Shown piece by piece: positions 20,481 to 31,305 of a stretch of DNA of 64,000 nucleotides. Origin of the DNA: Hordeum vulgare subsp. vulgare. Its lineage: Eukaryota > Streptophyta > Magnoliopsida > Poales > Poaceae. Each line of letters begins with the position of its first letter. The stretch's first letter is position 1. The DNA is taken from NCBI RefSeq assembly GCF_904849725.1, contig NW_025422608.1:1-64000 (forward strand), in the 5' to 3' direction. The position numbers and the translations under genes were made by a program. Under the pieces are notes generated by a model. It was not told the DNA's origin and ran no database searches. It saw only the letters and a program-made list of their open reading frames with translations.

Positions 20481-22296
20481 TGTTGGAATTATGCCCTAGA
20501 GGCAATGATAAATAAGTTATTATTATAATTCCTGTATCAAGATAATCGTTTATTATCCATGCTATAATTGTGTTGAATGAAGACTTAGATACACGTGTGG
20601 ATACATAGACAAAACACTGTCCCTAGTAAGCCTCTAGTTGGCTAGCTTGTTGATCAAGGATGGTCAGGGTTTCCTGGCCATAGGCAAGTGTTGTTGCTTG
20701 ATAACGGGATCACATCATTAGGAGAATCATGTGATGGGCTAAACCTAAACTAATAGACGTAGCATGTTGATCGTGTCATTTTGTTGCTACTGTTTTTCTG
20801 TGTGTCAAGTATTTATTCCTATGACCATGAGATCATATAACTCACTGGCACCGGAGGAATGCCTTGTGTGTATCAAACGTCACAACGTAACTGGGTGACT
20901 ATAAAGATGCTCTACAGGTATCTCCGAAGGTGCCTGTTGAGTTAGTATGGATCAATACTGAGAATTGTCACTCCGTGTGATGGAGAGGTATCTCGGGGCC
21001 CACTCGGTAATACAACATCACACACAAGCCTTGCAAGCAATGTGACTTAGTGTAAGACACGAGATCTTGTATTATGGAACGAATAAAGAGACTTGCCGGT
21101 AAACGAGATTGAAATAGGTATGCAGATACTGACGATCGAATCTCGGGTAAGTAACATACCGAAGGACAAAGGGAATGACATACGTGATTATATGAATCCT
21201 TGGCACTGAGGTTCAAACGATAATATCTTCGTAGAATATGTGGGATCCAATATGGGCATCTAGGTCCCGCTATTGGATATTGAGCGAGGAGTCCCTCGGG
21301 TCATGTCTACATAGTTCTCGAACCCGCAGGGTCTGCACACTTAAGGTTCGGCGTTGTTTTATGCGTATTTGAGTTATATGGTTGGTTACCGAATGTTGTT
21401 CGGAGTCCCGGATGAGATCACAGACGTCATGAGGGTTTCCGGAATGGTCCGGAGACAAAGATTGATATATAGGATGACCTCATTTGATTACCGGAAAGTT
21501 TTCGACATTACCGGGAGTGACGAATGGGTTTTGGATGTTCACCGGGGGGGGGGGGGGGGGCAGCCCACTTCGGGGAAGCCCATAGGCCTTAGGGGTGCCG
21601 CACCAGCCCTTAGTGGGCTGGTGGGCAAGCCCAAGAAGTCCCCTGCGCAGGATAAGAGAAAATCAAAGAGAAAAAAGAAAAGAAAAAGGGGAAGTGGGAA
21701 AATAGAGAAGGACTCCACCTTCTAATCCTAGTTGGACTAGGATTGGAGGAGGACTCCTCCTCCCCCCCTTCGACCGAACCCCTTGGGGATCCTTGAGCCT
21801 CAAGGCAAGGCCCCTCCCCTCCCTGCTATATATACTGAGGTATTAGGGCTGATTTGAGACAACTTTGCCACGACAGCCCGACCACATACCTCCACGGTTT
21901 TTCCTCTAGATCGCGTTTTTGCGGAGCTCGGGTGGAGCCCTGCTGAGATTAGATCACCACCAACCTCCAGAGCGCCATCACGCTGCCGGAGAACTCATCT
22001 ACCTCTCCATCTCTCTTGCTGGATCAAGAAGGCTGAGATCATCGTCGAGCTGTACGTGTGCTGAACGCGGAGGTGCCGTCCGTTCGGCACTAGATCGGAG
22101 CGGATCGCGGGACGGTTCGCGGGGCGGATCGAGGGACGTGAGGACGTTTCACTACATCAACCGCGTTTATTAACTCTTCTGCTGTGCGATCTACAAGGGT
22201 ACGTAGATCTGAAATCCCCCTCGTAGATGGACATCACCATGATAGGTCTTCGTGCGCGTAGGAATTTTTTTGTTTCCCATGCGACCTTCCCCATCA
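20481..22296 (+). repeat. BARE-like 3' LTR (1816 bp)
   Basis: It starts TGTTGGAATTATGCC. The end is set at CCCCATCA, a mutated form of the usual CCCCAACA. A 17-base G run lies at 21544-21560 and a TATA box (CTATATATAC) at 21826-21835. Confidence 0.88.
21826..21835 (+). promoter_or_regulatory. LTR TATA box (BARE-like LTR)
   Basis: CTATATATAC after a C-rich tract, at the same relative position as in the Angela LTRs. Confidence 0.65.
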
Positions 22297-22303
22297 TGCA
22301 TGT

Positions 22304-23503
22304 GTGCCACCGCCACCTCCCGTGCAAAAAATGATGACCCGACGGCGTGATAACACTTGGAAAAGCAAAGATCGCACGGACGGGACTGTCTCCTATGACC
22401 CATCTCGTCGTGCATTTCTTGTCTCCCGCGAGCCTGCAAACCACCGTGATGCTCTCAAGTGCCCGGAGTGGTGTCAAGCTATGTGCACTGAACTTGACGC
22501 TCTTCATGCCAGCGGCACTTGGACGATGTTTCCTCCACCGCCTAATGTCAACATAATTGATCGCAAATGGGTGTTCAAAGTAAAGCATAAGGCTGATTGC
22601 TCGGTTGATCGTCTCAAAGCTCGTCTCGTCGCCAAAGGATTCAAACAGAGGTATGGGTTGGATTATGATGACACATTCAGTCCCGTGGTTAAACCTGTTA
22701 CCGTTCGTTTGGTTCTGTCCATTGTTGTCTCTCGTGGCTGGTACTTACGACAACTCGATGTCCAAAATGCATTCCTTCATGGCGTTCTTCAGGTGTAAGT
22801 GTACATGAGGCAGCCCCCTGGGTATGCCGATTCAAGTGTCCCTCATTACCTGTGCAAGCTCAGAAAGGCGTTATGCGGTCTCAAGCAAGTGCCCCGTGCT
22901 TGTTATTCCCGGCTCAGTTCTCGCCTTCAGGATCTTGGTTTTGTACCTTCCAAGGCTGACACCTCCTTGTTCGTTTATAATCGTGGTGGGGTTACTATCT
23001 TCATGCTTGTATACGTGGATGATATCATTGTGGCTAGCTCTTCTCAGCCTGCTGTTCTCAAGCTACTTGCTGATCTCAAGGCTTCCTTTGCTATCAAGGA
23101 TCTTGGTCCTCTGCATTATTTTCTTGGAGTTCAGGTGAAGTCTTCGCCAGGGGGGCTGGTTCTCTCTCAGCAAAAGTATATTGTCGACATTCTTCACCGT
23201 GCCAACATGGAAAATTGCAATATCGCCACAACACCTATGTCCTCTAGTGAGAAGATCAGCAAAGATAGTGGTACACTTCTCTCACAGGATGACATCACAA
23301 AATACCGGAGCCTAGTTGGTGCACTTCAATACTTGACGCTCACAAGACCAGATATTTCTTTTGCGGTAAACCGGGTGTGTCAATTTTTGCATGCGCCAAC
23401 TACGGTTCACTTCTCTGCAGCCAAACGTATTTTGAGGTACTTGAAATACACCTGTGATATGGGGCTGTCCATACGCAAGTCTCCCTCTCAAGGAAACAAA
23501 TAG
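22304..23503 (+). pseudogene. Reverse transcriptase of Copia element 3
   Basis: One reading frame runs from about 22304 to 23503, interrupted only by a TAA at 22796-22798. It carries [26 protein letters not shown], the [12 protein letters not shown] palm motif, and after the stop MRQPPGY and the active site YVDDI (about 23012-23026), then [14 protein letters not shown] and [16 protein letters not shown]. The RT would copy element RNA. The hAT MITE cuts the frame at 23489. Without it, reading would pass into the RNase H at 24029 in frame. Confidence 0.92.
23481..23488. repeat. 8-bp target-site duplication CTCCCTCT, left copy
   Basis: CTCCCTCT at 23481-23488 is repeated at 24021-24028. An 8-bp duplication is the hallmark of hAT transposition. 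Confidence 0.93.
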
Positions 23504-24020
23504 CGCGCTAAAACGTCGCTATAGCGCGCTAATAGCGTATTTGAAAACTAAACGCTACGCTATGCATATTTCACTCGCTATGGCGCTATTCACGCTAAAT
23601 ACGGTAATTTCGCGCTATAGCGCGTATCGGCGCTATTTTTTTAGACGAATTTTTCATCAGCCCACTATTCTTTTGGGCTTTCCGATCCAGTAACCCTAAC
23701 CAGCGGCGACCAAACCTATAGCGACGACCATACCTACCGAGCAAACCCTAAATCCTTAACCAAACCTACCGAGCGACGGCGGCAGCGACGGCCACCGGTG
23801 CTTCTCCCGTCTCCTCCAGCCACGGTCGACCGCCTCTTGCCGCCTCTTCCGCTCGCAGCCTCCTCTCCTCTTGCCGCCTCTTCTAAAATCTGTTATTTGT
23901 GTTGCTATATGCTGAAATCTGAACAATGTTTTGTGACGCGCTATTTTGCAAAATAGCGCGCTATTAGCACGCTATTTCGTTCATAGCGTTTTTTTGAAGG
24001 TTGCGCTATTTTTTTCCTTG
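23489..24020. mobile_element. hAT-type MITE, 532 bp, with TAGCGCGCTA subterminal repeats
   Basis: The terminal inverted repeats are CAAGGAAACAAATAGCGC at the left and the complement of CAAGGAAAAAAATAGCGC at the right (17 of 18 match), bounded by an 8-bp TSD. Both subterminal regions are crowded with AATAGCGCGCTA, GCTATAGCGC and related palindromic units. The middle (about 23690-23880) is a GC-rich CCTCTTGCCGCCTC region. There is no transposase, so it depends on an autonomous hAT elsewhere. Confidence 0.92.
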
Positions 24021-24028
24021 CTCCCTCT

Positions 24029-24451
24029 ATGCTTCTCAGTTGCTTCTCAGATGCAGACTGGGCTGGGTGTAGTGATGATCGTCGATCTACGGGAGGTTTT
24101 GCAGTTTTCCTTGGTCCTAACCTTGTGTCATGGAGCTCAAGGAAGCAAGCTACCGTATCAAGGTCGAGCACAGAGTCCGAGTACAAGGCCCTTGCCAATG
24201 GAACAACTGAAGTAATCTGGATACAATCTGTTCTTGGAGAATTGGGCATTTTCATGTCAAGATCACCAGTTCTATGGTGTGACAACTTGGGAGCTACTTA
24301 CCTATCTGCCAATCCTGTTTTTCATGCAAGAACAAAGCATATAGAAGTGGACTTCCATTTTGTTCGAGAGAGGGTTGCAGCGAAGGCATTGGAAATACGG
24401 TTCATCTCCTCCAAAGAACAGGCTGCGGACATATTTACCAAACCTTGCTGA
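24029..24451 (+). pseudogene. RNase H of Copia element 3
   Basis: The frame continues from RT across the hAT insertion: FSDADWAGC with the first catalytic Asp, [31 protein letters not shown] with the Glu, [15 protein letters not shown] with the next Asp, [16 protein letters not shown], and a terminal [10 protein letters not shown]. It ends at a TGA at 24449-24451. It is complete in motifs but cut from its RT. Confidence 0.9.
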
Positions 24452-24504
24452 GTCGCCATTGGTGTCTAATAGGTTCAATCTTAATCTTCTTCATGCAAGT
24501 TGAG

Positions 24505-24516
24505 ATTGAGGGGGAA
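24505..24516 (+). promoter_or_regulatory. Polypurine tract of element 3
   Basis: ATTGAGGGGGAA immediately precedes the 3' LTR start TGTTAAACACG. Confidence 0.75.
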
Positions 24517-24685
24517 TGTTAAACACGAAAGTTAGTTTAGATATGGTAGTTAGGATAACTATCATATTGTTGTAACAACCTTGTAATCTGGCTTTGCCAA
24601 AGATGCCCTAAAGCACGTATATAAATATGATCCAAGGTCCTCAGGTTAGATGTACCGAACCCATCTCTCTTTCTCTAGTTTCACA
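24517..24685 (+). repeat. 3' LTR of element 3 (169 bp)
   Basis: TGTTAAACACG to TTTCACA. It retains the TATA-like GTATATAAATATG near 24618-24630 that the 5' LTR lacks. TSD TGAGC follows at 24686-24690. Confidence 0.92.
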
Positions 24686-24690
24686 TGAGC

Positions 24691-25110
24691 CACATCTCGG
24701 ACTCTATAATGACAACGCTTCTGAACGACGGTGTGAAAAGGTTCACGGTGAGTGCTGTTTTAGGCCTCGACATGGACCTGAAGATGCTGGAGGCATTTGC
24801 GGATGAAAAATTCCACATCACCGGGTTGGCAGATATGGGGAAGGAGACAACGTTTAGAGATTGCTTGGTTGAGATCAGGCAGCTCGTCAACCTTCTGCTC
24901 AGCAGCCAGCCTGAGAACTTCATGAATCCGGTGATACGGGGGAAGAACTATGGATCGCTGGACTACAAGAAGGTTTCCATCATTGTCGACAAGTTCAAGG
25001 ACTCGGCGGACGGGCTGTTCGGAAGCCTTTCCAACCGCAACACGAAGCAGAATGTCCGCACGAGGTCCTTGGATGTTCTCAAGAGGAGGCTCAAGGATTT
25101 TGGCCATTGA
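24691..25110 (+). pseudogene. SEC15: SEC15 exocyst subunit, C-terminal end with stop codon
   Basis: 139 codons plus TGA (25108-25110) continue the SEC15 frame from 14822: SHISDSIMTTLLNDGVKRF, GLDMDLKMLEAFADE, FRDCLVEIRQLVNLLLSSQP, ENFMNPVIRGKNYGSLDYKK, FKDSADGLFGSLSNRNTKQN, and a terminal LDVLKRRLKDF. These are strong SEC15 C-terminal signatures, the region that binds Rab GTPase in animals. No internal stop or frameshift is visible in the fragment, so it was probably functional until the transposon insertions. The M at 24685 is partly LTR sequence and is not a true start. Confidence 0.92.
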
Positions 25111-26153
25111 GTTGCTCGTATTCTTCTCCAACAATCCGGTTCAGTGTCCACCTTTTTAAATTTTACTTGTGTTTCGTCCCCTCTCGTTCATTTGTCTGCC
25201 TAGGTTATGTTTTGACTTTTTATCAGTTATTACAGTGCAGTAGTGCCCTTAAATAATTTTCCTTTTTCCCTGTGGTCCAAATCCTGTGATATAGACACAC
25301 AAATGTTAAGATCTCTCATGGCCATTGATATATCGATAACTGAAGCAGGGTTTTAAGATTCTCTGTCTTGTAGTTTTGAAATTCCTGTGCTTATACTATT
25401 CGTGGGTCCCCGGCCTTTTGGAGATAAAAGACATGGAGCATGTACGGCTTCTTCAGTCTCAATTCGTGTGTATTTGGTTCCTGCATACATGTAATAGAAG
25501 TATAATCTGAGAGATTGGTCAGCTGTCAACCTGGAAGACTGAATCTCATGCATGTAGCGTACGCAATATACAGCACTGTCTGTCTAGGCTGGCGAGCAGC
25601 ACCAAGTCAATTCTGAAAGTGCAATTCCTGTTGTGGCTAGCTATACCTGAAACCAAAAATTATTTGGAGTAAACAGATGGCTGTCTGGTTCCGAGCGTAC
25701 ATGGAAGTAATTGAATAGCAGGTCAGGTCAGCTAGTTGAGAAAGAATTCCACAGCATGGGGAGGACTTTGCTTTCCATTTTCCAGTTATGTGCGTTGTTG
25801 ATCAGGTCCATTTGTTGAGCTTGGATCAGCATTCGGTACTGCACGTACTTGCTGAATACTGGAGTACTATTGTTCAAGGTCGTCTCTTTGACATCTCGTT
25901 TTCAATGCTAGCTGGAGTAGTATTTCAGTCGCTGTGAAAGAATGCATGCATGATGTCTAAATTCAACGGGAAGGATACATGTACGCAGTCGCTGTGAATG
26001 CATTTCAATTCAACTTTTATGTTCTTTGTTTATTCAAAACATGTACGCAGTCGACTTCTTTTGGCTCCAAATGCTAGTACTCTGCCTACACCCAGGCTAA
26101 CCATGCAGAAACCGGAAAACTTTGTTTATTTAGTGAGGGTTTGCAATTTTATA
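25111..26153. other. SEC15 3' flank and AT-rich intergenic DNA
   Basis: The first few hundred bases are T-rich and fit a 3' untranslated region, though no polyadenylation signal is clear. From about 25915 the sequence is a diverged duplicate of the segment starting near 28460. There is no coding signal. Confidence 0.5.
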
Positions 26154-26427
26154 CTCGCTCCTTTTCTAAATATTTGTATTTTAGAGATTCAACTATGGAC
26201 TACATACGAAGCAAAATAAATGAATCTATATTTGGTTCCAAATGGACTATATTTTCAACCGCCCAGCTACCCTGGGCAGTTGCCCAGACTCAGCTTGCAA
26301 TCTCTTCCTTAAAATAATGGTAAGGATGAAGAAAATCCAGGTTTTCCATGGATAAATCACAAAATAACTGCCGGCCATTAGGAGCCTTCATATGTTGTCC
26401 AGGCTATCACATTGAGCTGGCTCCGCC

Positions 26428-26504
<77 letters not shown>

Positions 26505-26557
26505 TATGTAGTTCATATTGAAATCTCTAAAAGACAAATATTAAGGAATGAAGGCAG
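26154..26557. mobile_element. Stowaway MITE split by an AT-repeat-containing insertion
   Basis: The left part (CTCGCTCCTTTTCTAAATAT ...) and the right part from 26503 (CGTATGTAGTTCATATTGAA ... GAATGAAGGCAG) are the two halves of the same MITE family as 29047-29206, flanked by TA. About 264 bp (26239-26502) of foreign sequence lies between, ending in the (TA)n tract. Confidence 0.7.
26434..26502. repeat. (TA)n microsatellite, 69 bp
   Basis: An uninterrupted alternating TA run at the right edge of the insertion within the MITE. Confidence 0.97.
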
Positions 26558-26799
26558 TACAAAGTTTGTGTAAGACACGTTATTCATGACAATGGCAGAA
26601 TATACCATTGGGTTTCAAAGTATAATTATTCGTCGTTCTGTCATAACATTTTGGTAATCTAATTAAATTGGAACGGTTTGAAGCTCTCGGCCATAGGGAG
26701 TTCGTGACAATCTGTATTGTTTTTTTCTGATTTTTAAACTGTATTGATTGGTTGCTTTGTAATACAAAACGGGGGAAAACCTCCTTTTCGTCTAATTAA

Positions 26800-28160
26800 A
26801 TAAGAAAACCATTGTAGAGATAACATGTAAAGAGTAGCGTCGATGGCTTCCGTGACCTCGCGCCCGCGACCGACGGCGGATTGATCTCCTTCCCCCGGCC
26901 TCCATTTCAGCCGTCGAGACCAGATCCGGGCTGCTCTTCGTGTCCTTTCTCAGCTGCACCCCTTCTCCCCTCGAGGCCCTCGCAGTGCTGCTCATGGCCC
27001 TCGCGTCCGCACCGTCATCTTCGACTCCGTCGGCCGTCTCGAATGCCGCGTCGCGCTGGCTATTGCTGCTAAAACGGACTGAATCCGTATACATGTCGAA
27101 ATTTTAGGGGTTTAGTCATTTTATGGGTCTGCTAGAGATGCATACCTGCACGGGCCTCGTTGATGGACCGATCGATTGAACCATGCATGCATGTGTACCC
27201 TCTTACGCACGCGCATCCATATGCCGCCCAAATTAATCACGCACAATTGCCGAGAAAGCTACTCCGGTGCCACCCATCTGTATGCATGCCGCCCCGCTAT
27301 ATATACTCTAGCCCCGGCCATGGCCGACACTCGTCCTCCTCCGGTCCCTTTCTCTCCCCGCACCATTCTTAGAGCCTCCTCGTGCTCCAAAGTTCTCTGG
27401 GACGAGCTCAAACCGGAGCACAAAAAGGAGATGGCCGCATTATTACCGGCTGACAGCTGACATGTAGCTCCAGGCCGACGACGTCCCAATGAAGGATGCG
27501 ACCGACGACGAGCCGTCGCCACCCTCGTCGGTGCATTGGACCATGACCATCAGCGAGGCCCGCGCCCATTACATGAACATGGTGTGGGACGAGCGGGAGG
27601 AGCAGTTTTGGAAGGCACATACCGACACAGCCTACAAACTCATTTCCTCGAGGAGCACCTGCAGGCCGAGAGGCAGCTCAACGCCGACAGGGCGATCACA
27701 CTGGACGTGGAGGTGGCGGAGTACGCGACACAACTCGAATCCTACAGCTCTCCCCGTCAGACCCGCCTTGACCGCTTGCGGTACCGCCAGCGTCAAGCGG
27801 AACTTAAGGCCGCCTACAAAGAGTTCGACGAGGCGGCGGGCGAGGTGTGTGTGGCAAAAGCGACGATGAGGAAGACAACACCGATGACGCCCACCCGGCT
27901 CCCCGCCACCACGACCACAAAGCTGACACGTCCGCGGGCGCTCCCGTCGACGAGGAAGAGTAGTGCATGGTAAGGTCTTCCTCTTCACTTGACGCCAAGC
28001 TTGACGGGCTGATAATCCGTTGGCCGATTAGCTGCTGAAGCTGCGAGAGCCGGGGTTGCTGACAATGAGTTGGAGAAGGCAAAGGCAAGTGTGGGAGCTT
28101 CAGTCCTCGGGGCTCACGTCGGTCAGACGGGCAAAGGGCGATGACCATTTAGACTAGGAA
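26800..28160 (+). pseudogene. Unrecognised degenerate gene-like region
   Basis: From ATG 27319 short frames read MADTRPPPVPFSPRT and LWDELKPEHKKEMAALLP, then stop. Later frames give HLQAERQLNADRA, QTRLDRLRYRQRQAELKAAY and an acidic DDEEDNTDDAHPAP tail ending at a TAG near 27959-27961. These read as one hydrophilic, helix-prone protein broken by several frameshifts. I do not recognise a family. The acidic Ser/Asp tail at about 10100-10200 is similar in style and could be a second remnant. The upstream GC-rich block 26830-27070 shows no family motif. Confidence 0.4.
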
Positions 28161-28459
28161 TTATACTTTCGGAGCCGGACAAACTCGTCTTTTTTTTAAT
28201 ATGTTCAAAATGTAATGAATTTTATCATGTTTATATGAAATCTGTCTTATTGGCATGAATCCCCTCCGGTTTATTTAAAAATCCGATGAGTTTGTACGAA
28301 ATTTGTCCGATTACTATAATTTATTATTGAAAGGTATATGGGTAACATGTGATGGCATTGTCCGGTAATTTGTCAGCGGACACAGCCCAGATGTAAAAAA
28401 GATATTTGCCGGAGGAAAATAGTGGCCGGCGTTGAAGACGCTGGAGGGCAAGTGAACAT

Positions 28460-28910
28460 CTGTATTTTCAGTCGATGTGAAAGCATGCATGATGTCCGAA
28501 TTCCTCGGACAGCGTTAAAACTTGAAAGTCTAGTTCAACGGGAACGAGATGAACTTTTTCTATTCAACATTTATGTTCTTTTATTCAAAACATGTACGCA
28601 GTCAAGTCCTTTTTTTCTTTTCTTTGAAGACCTTTTAACTCCAAATAGTACTCTATCTACATCCACGTTATCACGGACACATTCTTTTTCTCTAGACACG
28701 TTATTCATGACTTGGCGTGAGACACGTTTCTAACATACTCCCTCTGTATCAAAATAAATATCTCAAGCTTAGTACAACTTTGTACTAAAGCTAGTATTAT
28801 AAAGTTGAGACACTTATTTTAAAATGGAGGAAGTATATTATTAATAATCTACCGCAAATTCGCTATGAAGCCCCGGTCATAGGGAGTTCGTGAATAAACT
28901 GATTGATTAT
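28460..28910. repeat. Diverged duplicated segment, copy B
   Basis: Colinear with copy A at 25915-26730 (same blocks in the same order). It contains a different MITE (28738-28833) from copy A. Confidence 0.7.
28738..28833. mobile_element. Stowaway MITE, 96 bp
   Basis: The left end is CTCCCTCTGTATCAAAATAA and the right end the complement of CTTCCTCCATTTTAAAATAA, flanked by TA at 28736-28737 and 28834-28835. The family differs from the four ~160-bp MITEs nearby. Confidence 0.88.
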
Positions 28911-29046
28911 AAATAATTAAGGATTTAAAATACACATCTGACTTCAGTTTTTTTTGGTAAAATCTGACTTCCTCAGGTATGTGAGATCCCGATCGAACGC
29001 ATGACAATTACTTCTTGCAGCATGACAAGTTTCTTTTTAGAATATA

Positions 29047-29206
29047 CTTCCTCCGTACCTAAATATAAGTCTTGTAAGATATTTCACTAGGTGTCTACAT
29101 ACGAAGCAAAATGAGTGAATCTATACTCTTAAATATGTCTATATACATCCGTATGTAGTCCGTTAGTGAAACCTCTACAAAGACTTATATTTAGGAACGG
29201 AGGGAG
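29047..29206. mobile_element. Stowaway MITE, 160 bp
   Basis: Near-perfect long inverted repeat: CTTCCTCCGTACCTAAATAT at the left pairs with ATATTTAGGAACGGAGGGAG at the right, with GATGTAGTC-like inner arms. TA flanks both sides. It can fold end to end. Confidence 0.92.
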
Positions 29207-30090
29207 TACTACATAACACTTTTCACTTTATAACATAGCAAATCCTATATGAATTTTATTTGTCTTTCCATGGCAAATTTGGTCATCAGGTTTTTTGCAT
29301 AACAAATCTGGCGTGAGATTTTTAACATTTATGATAATTAAAGGTGAAGACCAATGGTCCTAGTAATAGTATTTCAAAAAGATGTAGTAACGAGAGTAGT
29401 CCCCAGATTTAATTTTGCTGTTCCCGCCGCTATCATATGTGACCTTTCCGTTCTTGTTCGAGTTCAACTATGAAAGGTCAAACTAGTATGCATGGTTGTT
29501 ACTTGTTAGACCCGTTAGAGTTACTCTTTTTGCATATGATGTGTTGACATGCAAGCTAGTCCACCTGAATACCCTTGTTTATTATTTTAAGAAAAATCAG
29601 AATACACGCCTGTTTAGTGCCGCATGCTGTGATTATTATGATCGGAACTGCTCCGCATATGATAAAATCATGTACGATTCTCGTATGATTCTTACTTAAA
29701 TCATGCACCGTCTTACTTAAATCGTACAAAAAACATCACACACATAAAAGGATTCTATTATCATTGATCTTAGTGTTTGATTAAATATTGCTTGCCTGCT
29801 GCAATCCTATTTTTTACTATGCGCTTCTTACACTATTTTGAGTGTACCTTCAACTAAGACAAAATAGGGGTAGCTAAAAATATATATTACGGGGACCTGT
29901 AAAAAATGCTACAATTGGAATTTGACTGAACACACTTCTTTACATATATATAGATAATCAATTAAGATAGTTCTACAGTTTATTTATTCCTCAAATTACG
30001 TAAAACTAGTAATAAAAATACTATAAAAATAAGGAATATTCAATTGTGCATCTGATAACCGGACCCCAGAGGTTGCAGGAGCATCTACAT
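29207..30090. other. AT-rich intergenic DNA
   Basis: No coding, RNA or repeat structure could be supported. Confidence 0.5.
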
Positions 30091-30099
30091 ACTATTGGA

Positions 30100-31215
30100 C
30101 TACCCCCCACGCAATAGCCGCTCCCTCCCTCCCAACCCTAGCCGCCCCTCGGCCTCACCCCCTCCCCCTCCCTTCCTCGCCGCCGCCTGAGGCAGCCGTT
30201 GGGCAAGCCCGGGGCACCAAGGATGGTGGCGGCGGGGCCAAGGCTGCCCTGCCTCTGCGTGGGGAGCCCCGAATCTGTAGCGGCGGCTTCATTGGCGAGG
30301 CACCATAGGCTAGCAGCCGTGTGGACGGTGGATCTGGCGTCCCGACCGCGCGGGCGGCAGGATCCGGTGGTCGTTGGCGTCCGGCGGCGGCTTCTGCGGT
30401 GGTCGGTGTGCGTGATCTGACGCCTCCCCTCCTCCCCTGTTCGGTGTGCGGGCCAGCCTGGTCGGGCCACGCTTCCTTGGGTCGTCGGTGCTGTACAGGA
30501 GGCGCTGCTGATGGCGGGGATCTAGTTCGGGCGAAATCCCTGGTCGGCCATGGCCGGCTGCATCGACACGACGCCTGAGGGCGCTATTCCCCTCCTTGGA
30601 GGCGTCGATATGGACTAATCCCCTCACTTCCCCTTCCCGTAGGTCTCCCGGGCGAAAGCCTTAACTTTGTTGGGCGGCGGCGGCGCTCACGGCGTCGTTC
30701 CCTTCTTGAAGGCGCCGCTTTAGAAATCTTGGGGCTGGGTGGCGCTTGTGGGTGGTGGGCGACGGCGGTGGTGCGGCCCTATCCTAGCATGGATCTGCGT
30801 CCGTTGCTTGGAGATGGACTCGCGTAGTTGGAGGTCGTCGTTTGGCGTCATGGTGGCGTCGATGATGGAGGCACCTGCCAAGGCTGGTACCTCAATCTGA
30901 TCTAAAGATGGAACAGTGAAAGATGGTGACGACGACACATGTGAGTGCGTCGGACCGGTTTGTGCCCCGGACCCGGTATGTGGCTCGGTCGGGGCCTCCG
31001 GCTTTAGATGTTAGGCTTATGTGAGAGGTTTGGGTATTTGGTCCAGCTTGCACCCCTTCATCATATGGATAGGAGCAGTGGCAGATGTTGCTAAGATGGC
31101 GCATTGAGGCATATTTTTGTACTACTTTATAAGGTCCTTGAGAATAATCAATAAAATGGCCGCATGCATCTCCCAGATGCAGGCTGGGGGGTCATCCTCC
31201 TTTTTTAAAAAAAAT
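30100..31215 (+). mobile_element. LINE-like or related retroposon tail (non-coding)
   Basis: A GC-rich block (30100-30800) with GGCGGCGGC/GGCGTC units leads into a T/G-rich 3' part, ending in AATAAAATGGCCGCATGCAT, CTCCCAGATGCAGGCTGGGG and a T/A run near 31200-31216. That ending is typical of many grass non-LTR retroposons. No ORF2 endonuclease or RT could be read, so this would be a 5'-truncated or non-autonomous copy. Confidence 0.45.
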
Positions 31216-31305
31216 TGGGCTATACAAAGGAATAGTGTATCATTATTTAATATTTAATACTAGCAATAATAGACTAATAAATAAAAATGAGAATACTATC
31301 AATTA

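Larger units (their letters stand above)
20080..22296 (+). mobile_element. BARE/Angela-related Copia 3' fragment (RNase H + 3' LTR)
   Basis: The sequence becomes Angela-like around 20080-20095 in the middle of RNase H and continues through PPT (20465-20480) and an 1816-bp LTR (20481-22296). The 5' LTR, gag, protease, integrase and RT are missing, so it was truncated at the junction with the Athila-type sequence. Its LTR start TGTTGGAATTATGCCCTAGA differs from element 1, placing it in a sister subfamily. Confidence 0.85.
14823..24685 (+). mobile_element. Copia LTR retrotransposon (element 3) inserted in SEC15, itself a nest
   Basis: Short LTRs at 14823-14953 and 24517-24685 both start TGTTAAACACG and end TTTCACA. 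The PBS TGGTATCATGCC follows the first, and a GATTGAGGGGGA-type PPT precedes the second. The TSD is TGAGC. A gag start lies near 14992, RT at 22304-23503 and RNase H at 24029-24451, all on the same strand as SEC15. Protease and integrase are missing, replaced by an Athila-type fragment and a BARE-like fragment (about 15250-22296). A hAT MITE splits RT from RNase H. The short LTRs and RT style suggest the Ivana/Oryco group, but this is a guess. Confidence 0.92.
25915..26730. repeat. Diverged duplicated segment, copy A
   Basis: It shares a colinear series of blocks with 28460-28910: CAGTCG(C/A)TGTGAAAG + GCATGCATGATGTC, TTTATGTTCTTT ... TTCAAAACATGTACGCAGTC, CTCCAAAT ... GTACTCT, AGACACGTTATTCATGAC, and CATAGGGAGTTCGTGA. 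Copy A contains the interrupted MITE 26154-26557. Confidence 0.7.

Noticed and set aside
24685..24700. The ATG at the 3' edge of element 3 as a start of a short SEC15-like gene
   Set aside because: The A of this ATG is the last LTR base and the TG belongs to the TSD. The frame is the continuation of an interrupted SEC15 exon, not a new gene.
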